Origin: an uncultured Bacteroidales bacterium
GTDB lineage: Bacteria > Bacteroidota > Bacteroidia > Bacteroidales > UBA932
Reading direction: 5' to 3'
Assembly: GCA_900320185.1 (NCBI GenBank)
Contig: ONRD01000001.1
Span: forward strand, 124,001-188,000
Length of the DNA stretch: 64,000 nt
Made by a program: the position numbers and the translations under genes. Shown here in pieces: positions 43,267 through 51,916 of this stretch (positions within the stretch are counted from its first letter, which is position 1; every line of letters begins with the position of its first letter). The notes beneath the pieces are model-generated. The model saw only the letters and a program-made list of their open reading frames with translations. It did no database searches and was not told the origin of the DNA.

Positions 43267-44463
43267 CTACTGCGCCCTGACAGTCTTGGCCGGATCGACG
43301 TGGGAGATGAAGAGGGTCGGGATGAGCAGGAGCACCATGATGGCCAGATAGGCTCCCGCATCAGCAAGGATGACGGCAGGCAGGTTCAGATGCACCGGAA
43401 CGAACGGGACGAAATAGTTTTCCGGATTCAGTTTCAGGACGTGGGTCCACTTCTGCACGGCACAGAGGGCCAATGCCAGCAAGTTGCCCGCCAGCATGCC
43501 TTTGAAGACTATCACGGAAGCGACGCGGAGGAAGACCTTTGCGATTGACCGGTCGGTCATCCCCATGGCCTTCAGAGTCCCGATGGTGGAAATGTTCCGG
43601 AAGAGCATGATGAGCAGTCCGGAAATCATGTTGAAACCTGCGACTATGGTCATCAGGATCAAGATGAACAGTACGTTGAAATCTATCAGCGTAAGCCAGT
43701 CGAATATCTGGGGATAACGCCTCATCACCGAAGTTGCGAAGAGATTGTCGTCATCGTCGCCCATGAACGCAAGGGCGATCTGCCCGATCTGGTCGGTGGC
43801 CTCTTCCATCTTCCACGAGTCCTTGTAGCGGGGCTTCAGCGTCACTTCAAGGTTGGAGACTTCATCCTCATCCCATCCGTTAAGCCTCTGCAGGTCTGCT
43901 ATGTCCGCAAGGACTATTATGTTGTCCGACCCGTCCATCACGCCCTCGTAGGTACCGGTGACGGTGAAGTTCCTGACCTTAACGTTCTCGCCGACGAAAT
44001 AGGAGAGCATCCTGTCGCCTTCCTTCAGGCCCAGGAGCTGGGTAAGCCTCACAGGGATGCGGACACCGAGGGACACCGTGTCCGTACCTTCGCGCGGTAC
44101 ACCCTTGAAAAGGACCCCGTGGATCTGGTCGCCGTTCTTGACGATCCCGGCACGGTAGACTGCCGGTTCGACGCTCTCGACCTGGGGAAGCTTCCTGATC
44201 TCTTCAAGGTAGCTCTGGTCCGAACTGACAGGGCTCTGCTCGCTGGCATAGTTCATGTCCACAGGCAGGAGCTGGATGTCTCCGGTGAGGGCGGAGATGC
44301 CTTTCCTGATTTCTTCCCGGAAGCCTGCGGAAACGGACACTGAGACTATCATGACAAGGAAAGAGACCGCGATGGACACCATCGCAATCTTTCCTCCGAA
44401 ACGAAGGCGTCTGGCTATGAACCTTGTCGCGTCCAAGAAATGCAGGGAAACCTTCTTTAACAA
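43267..44463 (-). CDS. LolE/FtsX-type ABC transporter permease
   Basis: 398 residues. One membrane span near the N-terminus (IAMVSIAVSFLVMIVSVSVS, about 27-46), a large periplasmic MacB-like domain (about 50-265), and three spans in the C-terminal part (FNVLFILILMTIVAGFNMIS and later). ISTIGTLKAMGMTDRSIAKVF near 300 is the cytoplasmic coupling loop of LolC/E and FtsX proteins. It probably releases lipoproteins from the inner membrane; no ATPase gene is adjacent. The start is doubtful: the only upstream codons are TTG at 44463, or TTG at 44436. A -7 box at 44478-44471 implies a very short leader. Confidence 0.85.
   Translation of the reverse strand: MLKKVSLHFLDATRFIARRLRFGGKIAMVSIAVSFLVMIVSVSVSAGFREEIRKGISALTGDIQLLPVDMNYASEQSPVSSDQSYLEEIRKLPQVESVEPAVYRAGIVKNGDQIHGVLFKGVPREGTDTVSLGVRIPVRLTQLLGLKEGDRMLSYFVGENVKVRNFTVTGTYEGVMDGSDNIIVLADIADLQRLNGWDEDEVSNLEVTLKPRYKDSWKMEEATDQIGQIALAFMGDDDDNLFATSVMRRYPQIFDWLTLIDFNVLFILILMTIVAGFNMISGLLIMLFRNISTIGTLKAMGMTDRSIAKVFLRVASVIVFKGMLAGNLLALALCAVQKWTHVLKLNPENYFVPFVPVHLNLPAVILADAGAYLAIMVLLLIPTLFISHVDPAKTVRAQ
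43313..43331 (+). repeat. 19-bp direct repeat, right copy
   Basis: Exact copy of 41789-41807, here within the coding end of the permease (minus-strand residues LLIPTL). Confidence 0.6.
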
Positions 44464-44470
44464 TCCGGGG

Positions 44471-44478
44471 CAAATTTA
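44471..44478 (-). promoter_or_regulatory. -7 element of the permease promoter
   Basis: TAAATTTG on the minus strand, a perfect TAnnTTTG, 8 bp before the TTG at 44463. The -33 side has no clear TTG. If used, translation starts at or just inside the 5' end of the mRNA. Confidence 0.45.
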
Positions 44479-44506
44479 AGAAATAATCCCATCCCCGGAA
44501 AACCTT

Positions 44507-44537
44507 TTGGTACTCCCGGGCATTATCGTTATTATTG
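44507..44537 (+). promoter_or_regulatory. Promoter of the PPC/DUF296 gene
   Basis: TTG (44507-44509), 20 bp, TATTATTG (44530-44537), one mismatch to TAnnTTTG. It places the start of transcription about 20 nt before the ATG at 44565, arguing against the TTG at 44535 as start codon. Confidence 0.5.
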
Positions 44538-44564
44538 CATGGAAACGAAAAACTCCCTCAGGTC

Positions 44565-44987
44565 ATGTACCAACACAAGAAACTTGGAGACTCCTTCATC
44601 GTCTCCATCGACAATGGATGCCGGATAGCCGCCGCCCTGACAGAATTCTGCCGCAGGGAAGGAATCTCGGCAGGCGAGATAACAGGCCTCGGAGCGGTCC
44701 GGACCGCGACCCTCCGCTTCCTGGACCCTGCCACACTTGAATACGTCGACAAGACTTTCGACGAACAGATGGAGATCACAAACCTGACCGGGAATATCTC
44801 CCGGAAAGACGGGGACGTGTACCTTCACCTGCATGCAAGCCTCGGACGGTCGGATTACTCGGTGATAGGCGGCCACCTTCTGGAGGCCACCATAAACGGA
44901 GCATGCGAACTTTTCGTCCATCCCCTTCCGGGCACGGCCGGCCGCCGGCAAGACGAAGAGACCGGGCTCAACCTTTACGACCTGTAA
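44565..44987 (+). CDS. PPC/DUF296 domain protein
   Basis: 140 residues from the ATG at 44565. It shows the PPC (plant and prokaryote conserved, DUF296) pattern: GDSFIVSIDNGCRIAAAL, GISAGEITGLGAVRTATLRF, VYLHLHASLGRSD and VIGGHLLEATINGACELFV. The histidines in LHLHASLG and GGHL are the metal-site residues seen in bacterial members. In plants the domain belongs to AT-hook DNA-binding proteins. Bacterial single-domain members form trimers of uncertain function and lack an AT hook, as here. It ends 10 bp from the convergent glycosidase gene. Confidence 0.88.
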   Translation: MYQHKKLGDSFIVSIDNGCRIAAALTEFCRREGISAGEITGLGAVRTATLRFLDPATLEYVDKTFDEQMEITNLTGNISRKDGDVYLHLHASLGRSDYSVIGGHLLEATINGACELFVHPLPGTAGRRQDEETGLNLYDL

Positions 44988-44997
44988 GCCTTCCGGC

Positions 44998-47900
44998 TCA
45001 GCGTTCGAGGACCCGGACCGGTCCGAAGAGGCCCGACGGCATGAGGGGGGTGTCGGCGGAATAATGCCTCCACGTAGTGAAGGTGAAGCGGCCGCTTGTT
45101 CTTGGGGTTCCTTCCTGCATCCATGAAGGCCATCTCCCGCCTTCGGGACCGTCGTAAGGCTTCTGCTCGTCTCCTATAAGGCGGTTATGCCACAGGTTCA
45201 CGACTTCGATGCACAGACTGTTCTCACCTTCGGAAAGGGCTTCGCCCAGGCTGACGGTCCATGGATCCGTCCAGGCAACGCCGAGATCCTTCCCGTTGAG
45301 ATTCACCCTGGCCATGACCCCGGCACCACCAAGGCTCAGGAAGTACTCCTTCCCGGGATCCGGCTTCCCGAAATCGAACACGGTGCGGTAGACCGCGGTT
45401 CCGGAATAATACCTTATAGAAGGGTCGGGATTGGCCGTCCAGTCTTCGAGGCTGGTGAAAGTGACGCTGCCCTGAGGGCCTCCCCACTTGGGATCGAAAG
45501 TCACTTCCCACGGGCCGTCGACCTCGCAGGACTCCGATGCGACTGCATTGTTTGCCGTGGCTTCCACAGCTCCCGTGCCGTCCTTGGTGAAGACGACGAA
45601 ACAGCTTCCGTGCGGATCGAGGACCAGAGGGACTACGGTTCCAGTCCCGTCATCCGAATATTCAGGAAGCATCCTCCTGGTACCGGTGAGGGGATCCCAG
45701 AGTTCAGGCTTCAGGCCCGATGTCCTGAAGCGGCAGGAAGAACTGGCCTTGGCGTCCGTCCTGTTGGCCACGAAGTAGATCTCTGCGTCCCTGAGAGTCC
45801 TGTGCGTGTACCTCAGGCTTCCCGAGCCGTCGGTGAAATCCTCCGGTATGCCTGCCTCCCGCATCAGGCCGGCAGTGAAGCCGTATGGAGCATAGAGGTT
45901 GTCCGAAGGGCCGTCAAAGAGGACTACCTTTCCCTTTCCTACGCTGCGTACAGCTTCTCCGCCATTTCCGAACAGGGCTTCGGAGAGTTCCCTCACCTTC
46001 CTGTCCGAGGCCTCACGGTCGGCAAGGCCAGGAGCATTGTGGACAGGATGGCCGACAAGGGTTGCGCCATCCTTGACAAGGCGCAGGATCCTTCCGAGAT
46101 ACTCCGGAGTGGCTGCGTTCCAGTCCGGCATCACCATGATCCTGTAGGATGCCCCGCTGGGGAACACGACCCTGCCGTCCTTGACGCCGGCCTTGGCGAG
46201 CATGCTCGGAGGACAGCCGTCGAAATTGTAACCCTTCCTGTCCGGCATGAAGGAGAGAGGGTCGTCAAAGGCGGTGTCCGGGGCCTTGAAGGCGTGAGGC
46301 ATGCTCTCGGGGGCCAGGTAGAGGATGTCGGCCACGGTCCTTCCGCGCTGGAGCAGGTACTGGCAGCGTGCAAGGTAAGTGTGGTATGCTCCTGAATATG
46401 GCCACCAGGTCTGTCCGCGGTCCCAGTGGACTCCGTAAGGTCCCATCGTCATGCCCGGCCTGAGCGAATCAGGCAGGCACTGATGCTGGAACGTGTGGAA
46501 CATCAACCGGTTGATACCTGCGGCCAGGGCCCAGTCGGTCTGGTTCTTGAGGGAACCGGGATACTGTCTCCAGGCATCCAGGTAGGAAGTGAAGGACTCG
46601 GCCGGCACCACGCCCTGCCCGATGAGATGTGCGGCGGACGTACCCTCCGCCGGAGCGAAGGTCGTGTTGTACCCGAAACCGTCGCTCCAGAACTCAGCCA
46701 TCGGATAATCGGCTGCGACGGCCAGTTCAAGGTCGGCGGTGGGATTCATGTCGTAGGGCTCGATCGATATCTTGAGGCCGCGTTCGTGCGCATATTCCTT
46801 TACGGCACCGACATGGTTTTCGATGACCAGTTCCTGTGCGGTCTTGCGGACGTCCCAAAGGAAACGCTCGGTACTCAGGCTGTCGCTGACTATGAGCCCG
46901 GTGTAGGCGGGGAACCATGGAAGGGGATCGTAACCGCGCCTCTTCTTGAATTCATCCCTGAAACTTGCATTCCAGTTCTGCGCACCCATCTCCCAGCTGT
47001 CGAGATGGAGGAGCTCGATGCCTCCGTCTTCGTCGAAGAGTTCGCCGCCGCAGGCCTCGAAGATCTTGTCTGTGAAATTGGAGAGATGCTCCCTGAGCGC
47101 CTCGGCGCTGAACTTGTCACATTCCATGCCCACCCCGGGAGTAGGTGCTGGCCTGGTGGCGGCGCCGTTGTTGCGGCTGCCCATCCTGAGCACCGTCCAT
47201 TCTCCCTGCGGCGCATCCCACTCAAGGGTTCCGTCAGGCTGCATGGATCCGGTGATGTCGACGACCCGTGACAGGTCCACCGCACCCGGAGCCGTTCCCT
47301 CGGGGATGTCTCCGTCCGCCGGAGGGAAATATGCCCTGACCCCGGGCATCGAGCTGAACGGATGCCTGATGAAGAGGCCTTTTTCCTGTATGTCGGCGAT
47401 CCTCCTTTCTTCGGAAGGGGTAGGGAAAGCCAGCACGCAGACGTCCTGGTAGTAGTCACGCCACTGCTGGATCGTCTCCGGGGTGAACGAGCCCTCCCCG
47501 AAATAAGGACGGTTCGGCGCCGGAACGGGAAGCTGGACCTTGACCCTGGTCCCTCCGGAAACCCTGGTCGAAGATGCCATGAGGTGCTGCATCGACTTCT
47601 CTCCCTTGACCCAGGGGCCGCCGCTGCCGGTCCAGCCGGGCCCTATGCCCAGGACCATCTTGATGCCGGTCCTCTTGCATTCCGAAAGGGTGTGCTTGAA
47701 TATGTCCAGCCATTCGGGGCTCATGAAGTCGACGTTGCCGCGGGGCACCCCGACATTCACCTCCAGGAACACCACATAGCCGATACCCTGGTCACGCATG
47801 GCCTCCAGGTCCTTGGTGATCCCCTCCTTGGAGAAGTTCCCGTCCATGAAATACCAGTACACCCCGGGGCGTGCGTCCGAAGGGGGCGTTTCGAAATTCC

Positions 47901-48009
47901 GGGCAAGGACGGAAGGAGCGGTAGTGTCGGCGGGATCCGCCGTGCAGGCGGCAGCAAGGAAGCAGGCCAGCAGGGAAACGAGTCCGAAGGAAAGTGAGGA
48001 ATGATTCAT
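44998..48009 (-). CDS. GH106-like glycoside hydrolase lipoprotein (possible alpha-L-rhamnosidase)
   Basis: 1003 residues with a lipoprotein signal (lipobox LAAAC near residue 22). The mature start NFETPPSDARPGVYWYFMDG and then ITKDLEAMRDQGIGYVVFLE match the opening of GH106 enzymes. LLHLDSWEMGAQNWN and GRGLKISIEPYDMNPTAD-like barrel strands follow (here ERGLKISIEPYDMN). The last ~150 residues (YYSGTAVYRTVFDFG, LGGAGVMARVNLNGKDLGVA) form a beta-sandwich of the galactose-binding type. Known GH106 enzymes remove L-rhamnose from plant glycans. It stands alone, without SusC/SusD genes, so it is not part of a visible polysaccharide utilisation locus. Confidence 0.8.
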   Translation of the reverse strand: MNHSSLSFGLVSLLACFLAAACTADPADTTAPSVLARNFETPPSDARPGVYWYFMDGNFSKEGITKDLEAMRDQGIGYVVFLEVNVGVPRGNVDFMSPEWLDIFKHTLSECKRTGIKMVLGIGPGWTGSGGPWVKGEKSMQHLMASSTRVSGGTRVKVQLPVPAPNRPYFGEGSFTPETIQQWRDYYQDVCVLAFPTPSEERRIADIQEKGLFIRHPFSSMPGVRAYFPPADGDIPEGTAPGAVDLSRVVDITGSMQPDGTLEWDAPQGEWTVLRMGSRNNGAATRPAPTPGVGMECDKFSAEALREHLSNFTDKIFEACGGELFDEDGGIELLHLDSWEMGAQNWNASFRDEFKKRRGYDPLPWFPAYTGLIVSDSLSTERFLWDVRKTAQELVIENHVGAVKEYAHERGLKISIEPYDMNPTADLELAVAADYPMAEFWSDGFGYNTTFAPAEGTSAAHLIGQGVVPAESFTSYLDAWRQYPGSLKNQTDWALAAGINRLMFHTFQHQCLPDSLRPGMTMGPYGVHWDRGQTWWPYSGAYHTYLARCQYLLQRGRTVADILYLAPESMPHAFKAPDTAFDDPLSFMPDRKGYNFDGCPPSMLAKAGVKDGRVVFPSGASYRIMVMPDWNAATPEYLGRILRLVKDGATLVGHPVHNAPGLADREASDRKVRELSEALFGNGGEAVRSVGKGKVVLFDGPSDNLYAPYGFTAGLMREAGIPEDFTDGSGSLRYTHRTLRDAEIYFVANRTDAKASSSCRFRTSGLKPELWDPLTGTRRMLPEYSDDGTGTVVPLVLDPHGSCFVVFTKDGTGAVEATANNAVASESCEVDGPWEVTFDPKWGGPQGSVTFTSLEDWTANPDPSIRYYSGTAVYRTVFDFGKPDPGKEYFLSLGGAGVMARVNLNGKDLGVAWTDPWTVSLGEALSEGENSLCIEVVNLWHNRLIGDEQKPYDGPEGGRWPSWMQEGTPRTSGRFTFTTWRHYSADTPLMPSGLFGPVRVLER

Positions 48010-48067
48010 GGCAGGTTCGTGTTGTCTTTAACAGGTTTGAGGATATGCAGTTGTTTGCGTATATCCA

Positions 48068-48075
48068 CAAATATA
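48068..48075 (-). promoter_or_regulatory. -7 element of the GH106-like gene
   Basis: TATATTTG on the minus strand, a perfect TAnnTTTG, about 58 bp before the ATG at 48009. No clear TTG at the usual spacing. Confidence 0.5.
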
Positions 48076-48085
48076 AGAAACATTT

Positions 48086-48116
48086 TTGCCCGTGAGCCTC
48101 TTTTTAGCGATATTTG
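48086..48116 (+). promoter_or_regulatory. Promoter of the BASS-type transporter
   Basis: TTG (48086-48088), 20 bp, GATATTTG (48109-48116), one mismatch to TAnnTTTG, 18 bp before the ATG. It is only about 10-40 bp from the divergent promoter of the glycosidase gene. Confidence 0.5.
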
Positions 48117-48134
48117 CAGCGCTTTTGACGAAGG

Positions 48135-49118
48135 ATGGGAAAGGTTAAGGATTTCTTGGACGACTGGATGCTGCCTCTGGCGATGGCGGCGGGCATTACG
48201 CTCTGCCTCCTGCTTCATTTCGTGCCTTCGCTTTCCTCCGGAGCCGAGCGTGGATTCTCCCGCTTTGCAAAGGATGCGCAGCCGGCACTCGTCGCCTTGA
48301 TGCTCTTCCTCCAGTTCAACAAGATCTCCCCGCACGACCTCCGGTTCCGGAGATGGCACCTCTACCTGCTGGTCTTCCAGGGGGTGATGTTCATCATACC
48401 GGCGCTCGTCTGCACCCTCATCCCCCATGGGAGCACTTCCAGGATGCTCATCGAATGCGCCATGCTGTGCTTTGTCTGCCCTACCGCCGCCGCAGCCGGA
48501 GTGATCACCGACAAACTGGGCGGAAGCCTCTCCGACTCGGTCACTTATGTCGTCCTCATCAACGTCATGGCAGCCTTCGTCATCCCCTTGGTGATCCCCA
48601 TCGTCCACCCTGTGGAAGGAGTGACTTTCTGGAACGGATTCTTCGCCATCTGCAAGAAGGTATTCCCGCTGCTGGTCTTTCCCCTGCTGGTCGCATGGGC
48701 CATCCGCTACACCTGGCACAGGCTGCAGGTTTTCCTGATGCGCTACGCCCACTGGGCTTTCTATATCTGGGGGGTGACCCTCGCCCTTTCGATCTACCTT
48801 GCCACCAAGGCCCTCCTCGGTAGCGGGATATCAGCCTGGGCCGCCCTGGCGATCTGCCTGGTGTCCCTGGCCTGCTGCATCGTACAATTCATTGCCGGCA
48901 GGAAAGCCGGACTTGCCTCCCCGGGCGGCACGAAAAGCGATTCCATCACGGCCGGGCAGGCCCTCGGGCAGAAGAACAGCGGTTTCCTGATCTGGCTGGG
49001 ATATTCTTTCATGACCCCGGTGACGTCGGTGGCCGGAGGACTCTACAGCATCTGGCAGAACCTGGTCAACTCCAGGGAACTCTACGAACACCACAAAGGG
49101 AAGGATCCCCTGCGCTGA
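48135..49118 (+). CDS. BASS-type (bile acid:Na+ symporter-like) membrane transporter
   Basis: 327 residues, about ten hydrophobic spans (for example LPLAMAAGITLCLLLHFVPS near 12-31 and LLVFQGVMFIIPALVCTLIP). CFVCPTAAAAGVITDKLGGS and the second-half ISAWAALAICLVSLACCIVQ match the inverted-repeat architecture of the bile acid:sodium symporter superfamily. Members move bile acids, keto acids or pantoate with sodium; the substrate here is not visible. The C-terminal part (FLIWLGYSFMTPVTSVAGGLY) continues past the usual end. It diverges from the GH106-like gene and may share its regulation. Confidence 0.75.
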   Translation: MGKVKDFLDDWMLPLAMAAGITLCLLLHFVPSLSSGAERGFSRFAKDAQPALVALMLFLQFNKISPHDLRFRRWHLYLLVFQGVMFIIPALVCTLIPHGSTSRMLIECAMLCFVCPTAAAAGVITDKLGGSLSDSVTYVVLINVMAAFVIPLVIPIVHPVEGVTFWNGFFAICKKVFPLLVFPLLVAWAIRYTWHRLQVFLMRYAHWAFYIWGVTLALSIYLATKALLGSGISAWAALAICLVSLACCIVQFIAGRKAGLASPGGTKSDSITAGQALGQKNSGFLIWLGYSFMTPVTSVAGGLYSIWQNLVNSRELYEHHKGKDPLR

Positions 49119-49199
49119 GACGCCCTCCTGCAAGGACCGGTGCCGGCACTCGCTCCCCAGAAGAAGGGGGCAGGCATGACGGAGGCCGGGAAGCCCCTC

Positions 49200-50132
49200 C
49201 TACAGGGACTCGAGCCTGGCCTTGGCTGAAGCGATCTCCGACTCGTCGTCGCTGACCTTTATCAGCATGGGCAGGTACTTCTTCTCGAGCTTCACGTCCT
49301 TGGAGTTGCGGGCAAGCAGGACGCAGTTCTTGATGGTGGCATAGTCATCCGGATTCTTCTTGAGGACCTTGTTGTAGTACTTCAAGGCTGTCTTGTTGTC
49401 GTGCTTGTAGACGAAATAGTAAGACCCGATGTTGGTCATGTAGGTGTAATCCTTGGGATAGTAATCGAGCATCTTCTCCGACACCTTGCGGAAGGCCTCG
49501 AAGCCCTCCGGCGTCCCGATCGAGTAGAAGGCGAAACAGAACTCCTGTACCGAGGCGGAGAAGACTTCGTCGTCGACCTTTTCCAACCCGGGGTACTCCC
49601 ATGAAGGCTTGCCCTTGGCGTTGTAGTCGATGAGGCCGCACAGGTCCGACAGGGACTCTTCGGGGCTTTCTTTCTCGGCCCCGATGAGGGCGGAAATCTT
49701 GTAAAGCCTGCAGTCAAGCCGCAAGGGACTGACCTCGATCGCCTTGTCTATCGCTTCGATCGCCTGTCGGAAAAGCTCGCCGTCGTAATTGTCCACCTGG
49801 AAATAGTTCACATCCCTGTCGAGGGAATCCTTCAAGGTCAGTGCAGGGGCATTGCCGAGATACCTTGACCCTTCCTTCTGGACAAGTTCGGGCTTGCGGC
49901 TCTTGGAAAGGTAGTAAGTGAACTTGCCCAGGAGCATGTCCATGTCCTCCGGGTAATCCTTGCCCCATTTCTGGAGGAGGGTCTCGATCCCTACCCCCTC
50001 GGGGCCCAGCCTCTTGACAAGCATTTCATAGCGCCCGGCATACTCGTCCCGGGACATTTTCGGAGAATCCTGCGCCAGGGCGGAAAAAGACACCGCCAGG
50101 AAGAGCGCAGCTGCAATAATCGACTTTTTCAT
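49200..50132 (-). CDS. Periplasmic TPR-like protein of unknown function
   Basis: 310 residues with signal peptide MKKSIIAAALFLAVSFSALA and cleavage before QDSPK. The rest is helical: LFRQAIEAIDKAIEVSPLRL and ALKYYNKVLKKNPDDYATIK (near 255) are tetratricopeptide repeats. Others between them are degenerate. It probably acts as a protein-binding scaffold in the periplasm. It follows the RNA methyltransferase gene by 7 bp on the same strand, so the pair is likely co-transcribed. No enzymatic motif is visible. Confidence 0.75.
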   Translation of the reverse strand: MKKSIIAAALFLAVSFSALAQDSPKMSRDEYAGRYEMLVKRLGPEGVGIETLLQKWGKDYPEDMDMLLGKFTYYLSKSRKPELVQKEGSRYLGNAPALTLKDSLDRDVNYFQVDNYDGELFRQAIEAIDKAIEVSPLRLDCRLYKISALIGAEKESPEESLSDLCGLIDYNAKGKPSWEYPGLEKVDDEVFSASVQEFCFAFYSIGTPEGFEAFRKVSEKMLDYYPKDYTYMTNIGSYYFVYKHDNKTALKYYNKVLKKNPDDYATIKNCVLLARNSKDVKLEKKYLPMLIKVSDDESEIASAKARLESL

Positions 50133-50139
50133 TTGCCTT

Positions 50140-51390
50140 TCATGTTCGGTCCGGCACTGCCGTACCGGATATTTCCATTCTGATTTTACGGTTCAGGGGA
50201 TGCAGGTTGTTGCATCTGCTGCCCAGATTCTTCACAAAGCCCAGGGGATGGTCCTCGAAACAGACCAGCAGGTAGCCGCGGGGAGAGTCCGGAAGGACGA
50301 GGGTGTCGCGGTGCAGGAACCTCAGGGCCGACTCGCGGTCAAGTCCGACACGAGGATAATCCTCCGGAGGGAATATGCTTAGCGCCCAGTCGGGGGAAGG
50401 GATGAAATCCCTGCCTTTGAAAGCCCCCTTGGCGCCTCCTGTCCAGACAGGCCGGAGTTTGGAGGAGAAGTCGCGCGTACGTCCCGAAGGGGCTGTCTTG
50501 ACAACGGCCGAGACGAACTGTCCTTCGCCTTTGACGAAACCGGGCATCAGCAGGCCTCCCGTCCTGGTCGGAAGCATCCCCGGGAACGAGCCTGCCCCGA
50601 CATCGAGGATGGAGGCTCCGAGTTCGCGGGCCATCCATTCGACGTTGAGGTCGTTCTCGGCTTCCTCGAAAGTGCAGGTCGAATAGACCAGGACTCCCCC
50701 TTGCCTGAGCGAAGGCCAGACGTCCGCCAGAATCCTCTTCTGCCGGGCGGCACAGAGGCTTACGTTGGCTTCCGACCAGTCCTGGACGGCCTTCCCGTCC
50801 TTGCGGAACATCCCTTCGCCCGAACATGGGACATCCGCCAGGATGATGTCGAAACTTCCCTCCATCGACCCGAACACCTTGGGGTCGCAGCTTGTCACCG
50901 TCACAGCCGGGTCGCCCCAGACAGCGGCATTGTCCGCAAGGACGGACGCACGGGACCTTACGACTTCGTTCGCCACGAGGGAGAACCCCTCCCCGAGCCT
51001 TTCCCTGAGTGAACATGCAAGGTCGGTGGTCTTTCCGCCGGGCGCAGCGCAGAGGTCCAGCACACGGAGAGGCCCGCCGGAGATTCCAACCGAGTCAAGG
51101 CACTTCCTGAAAACCTCCCCGACCGCCATCGCCGACGAGTCCTGCACATAGTAGCATCCTGCGTGGAAAAGAGGGTCGAGGGTGAAGACAGGCCTGGAGT
51201 CCAGCATATAGCCGTACCTGCTCCAGGGGACCTGCCCTGCAACCGGGAACGGAGGTTCCTTCATCTTGAAGGGATTGAGCCTCACGGACACCGAAGCCTC
51301 CTCATGGAAGGCCTCGAAAGCGACCCTGGCCCGATCCGGACCGACCGCCCTCGAAAGTATCCCGATCAGGCTTTCACCGAGATCCCGCAT
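50140..51390 (-). CDS. RNA cytosine-C5 methyltransferase (RsmF/NOL1-NOP2-SUN type)
   Basis: 416 residues. Substrate-entry part: VSVRLNPFKM and YYVQDSSAMAVGEVF. SAM-binding motif VLDLCAAPGGKTTDLACSL near residue 110. Catalytic motifs: ADVPCSGEGMFRKD near 185 (PCSG cysteine) and LVYSTCTFEEAEND near 235 (TC cysteine nucleophile). The C-terminal 130 residues resemble the PUA-like domain of RsmF (ESALRFLHRDTLVLPDSPRG). It methylates C5 of cytosine in 16S rRNA or tRNA; the exact site is not deducible. Confidence 0.92.
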   Translation of the reverse strand: MRDLGESLIGILSRAVGPDRARVAFEAFHEEASVSVRLNPFKMKEPPFPVAGQVPWSRYGYMLDSRPVFTLDPLFHAGCYYVQDSSAMAVGEVFRKCLDSVGISGGPLRVLDLCAAPGGKTTDLACSLRERLGEGFSLVANEVVRSRASVLADNAAVWGDPAVTVTSCDPKVFGSMEGSFDIILADVPCSGEGMFRKDGKAVQDWSEANVSLCAARQKRILADVWPSLRQGGVLVYSTCTFEEAENDLNVEWMARELGASILDVGAGSFPGMLPTRTGGLLMPGFVKGEGQFVSAVVKTAPSGRTRDFSSKLRPVWTGGAKGAFKGRDFIPSPDWALSIFPPEDYPRVGLDRESALRFLHRDTLVLPDSPRGYLLVCFEDHPLGFVKNLGSRCNNLHPLNRKIRMEISGTAVPDRT

Positions 51391-51393
51391 CCG

Positions 51394-51900
51394 TCAGTTT
51401 CCGTAACTGCCGGGGTCTCCTCCCCGGCGGGAAAGTTCCTCCTTCATCTTTTCAAGGGTATCCTTGTCCATCCCTTCGGGCATCCTACCCTCCGATGCGG
51501 CCACGAGGCCGTCCACGAGCTTGTCCATGGCCTCGCGCAGCTTGCCCCCGATGAGCATCTTCATCATCAGGTTGAGTTCGGCTTCGAACTCGATGTGGAA
51601 ATCCGTCTTGCCGGGATCGGACGGCACCGCGTCGAAATGAAGCGACCCCCGGAATGCGAACGGGGCGCCCGCATCCACGAATTCGATCCTCGAATATGGG
51701 ACCCTCTCCCTGACCATGACCCCGACCTTGAACCCCTGGACGGTCGCCGAGATGGTGTCATAGTCGGCGGTGACTCCCTCCCGCTTGTCCTCCGGAAGGA
51801 AGTTCAGGAAGTTGCGCATGTCCACGAAGGCCATGTACAGTTCGAAGGGCTGCTTCGACACTATTCCGTGCTTGCTTTTTATCTCTGTTGACATATTCAT
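51394..51900 (-). CDS. SRPBCC-like protein
   Basis: 168 residues from the ATG at 51900; GAGGCGG 11 nt upstream favours it over the Met two codons later. KQPFELYMAFVDMRNFLNFL at the start, VQGFKVGVMVRERVPYSRIE in the middle and FHIEFEAELNLMMKMLIGGK followed by a long C-terminal helix give the order beta, two short helices, beta-sheet, long helix. That order is typical of the SRPBCC (START/Bet v 1) fold. Bacteroidota have such proteins of unknown ligand. It starts 16 bp after pyrE and is followed 3 bp later by the methyltransferase gene. Confidence 0.7.
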   Translation of the reverse strand: MNMSTEIKSKHGIVSKQPFELYMAFVDMRNFLNFLPEDKREGVTADYDTISATVQGFKVGVMVRERVPYSRIEFVDAGAPFAFRGSLHFDAVPSDPGKTDFHIEFEAELNLMMKMLIGGKLREAMDKLVDGLVAASEGRMPEGMDKDTLEKMKEELSRRGGDPGSYGN

Positions 51901-51916
51901 TGATGTTTGTGCCGCC

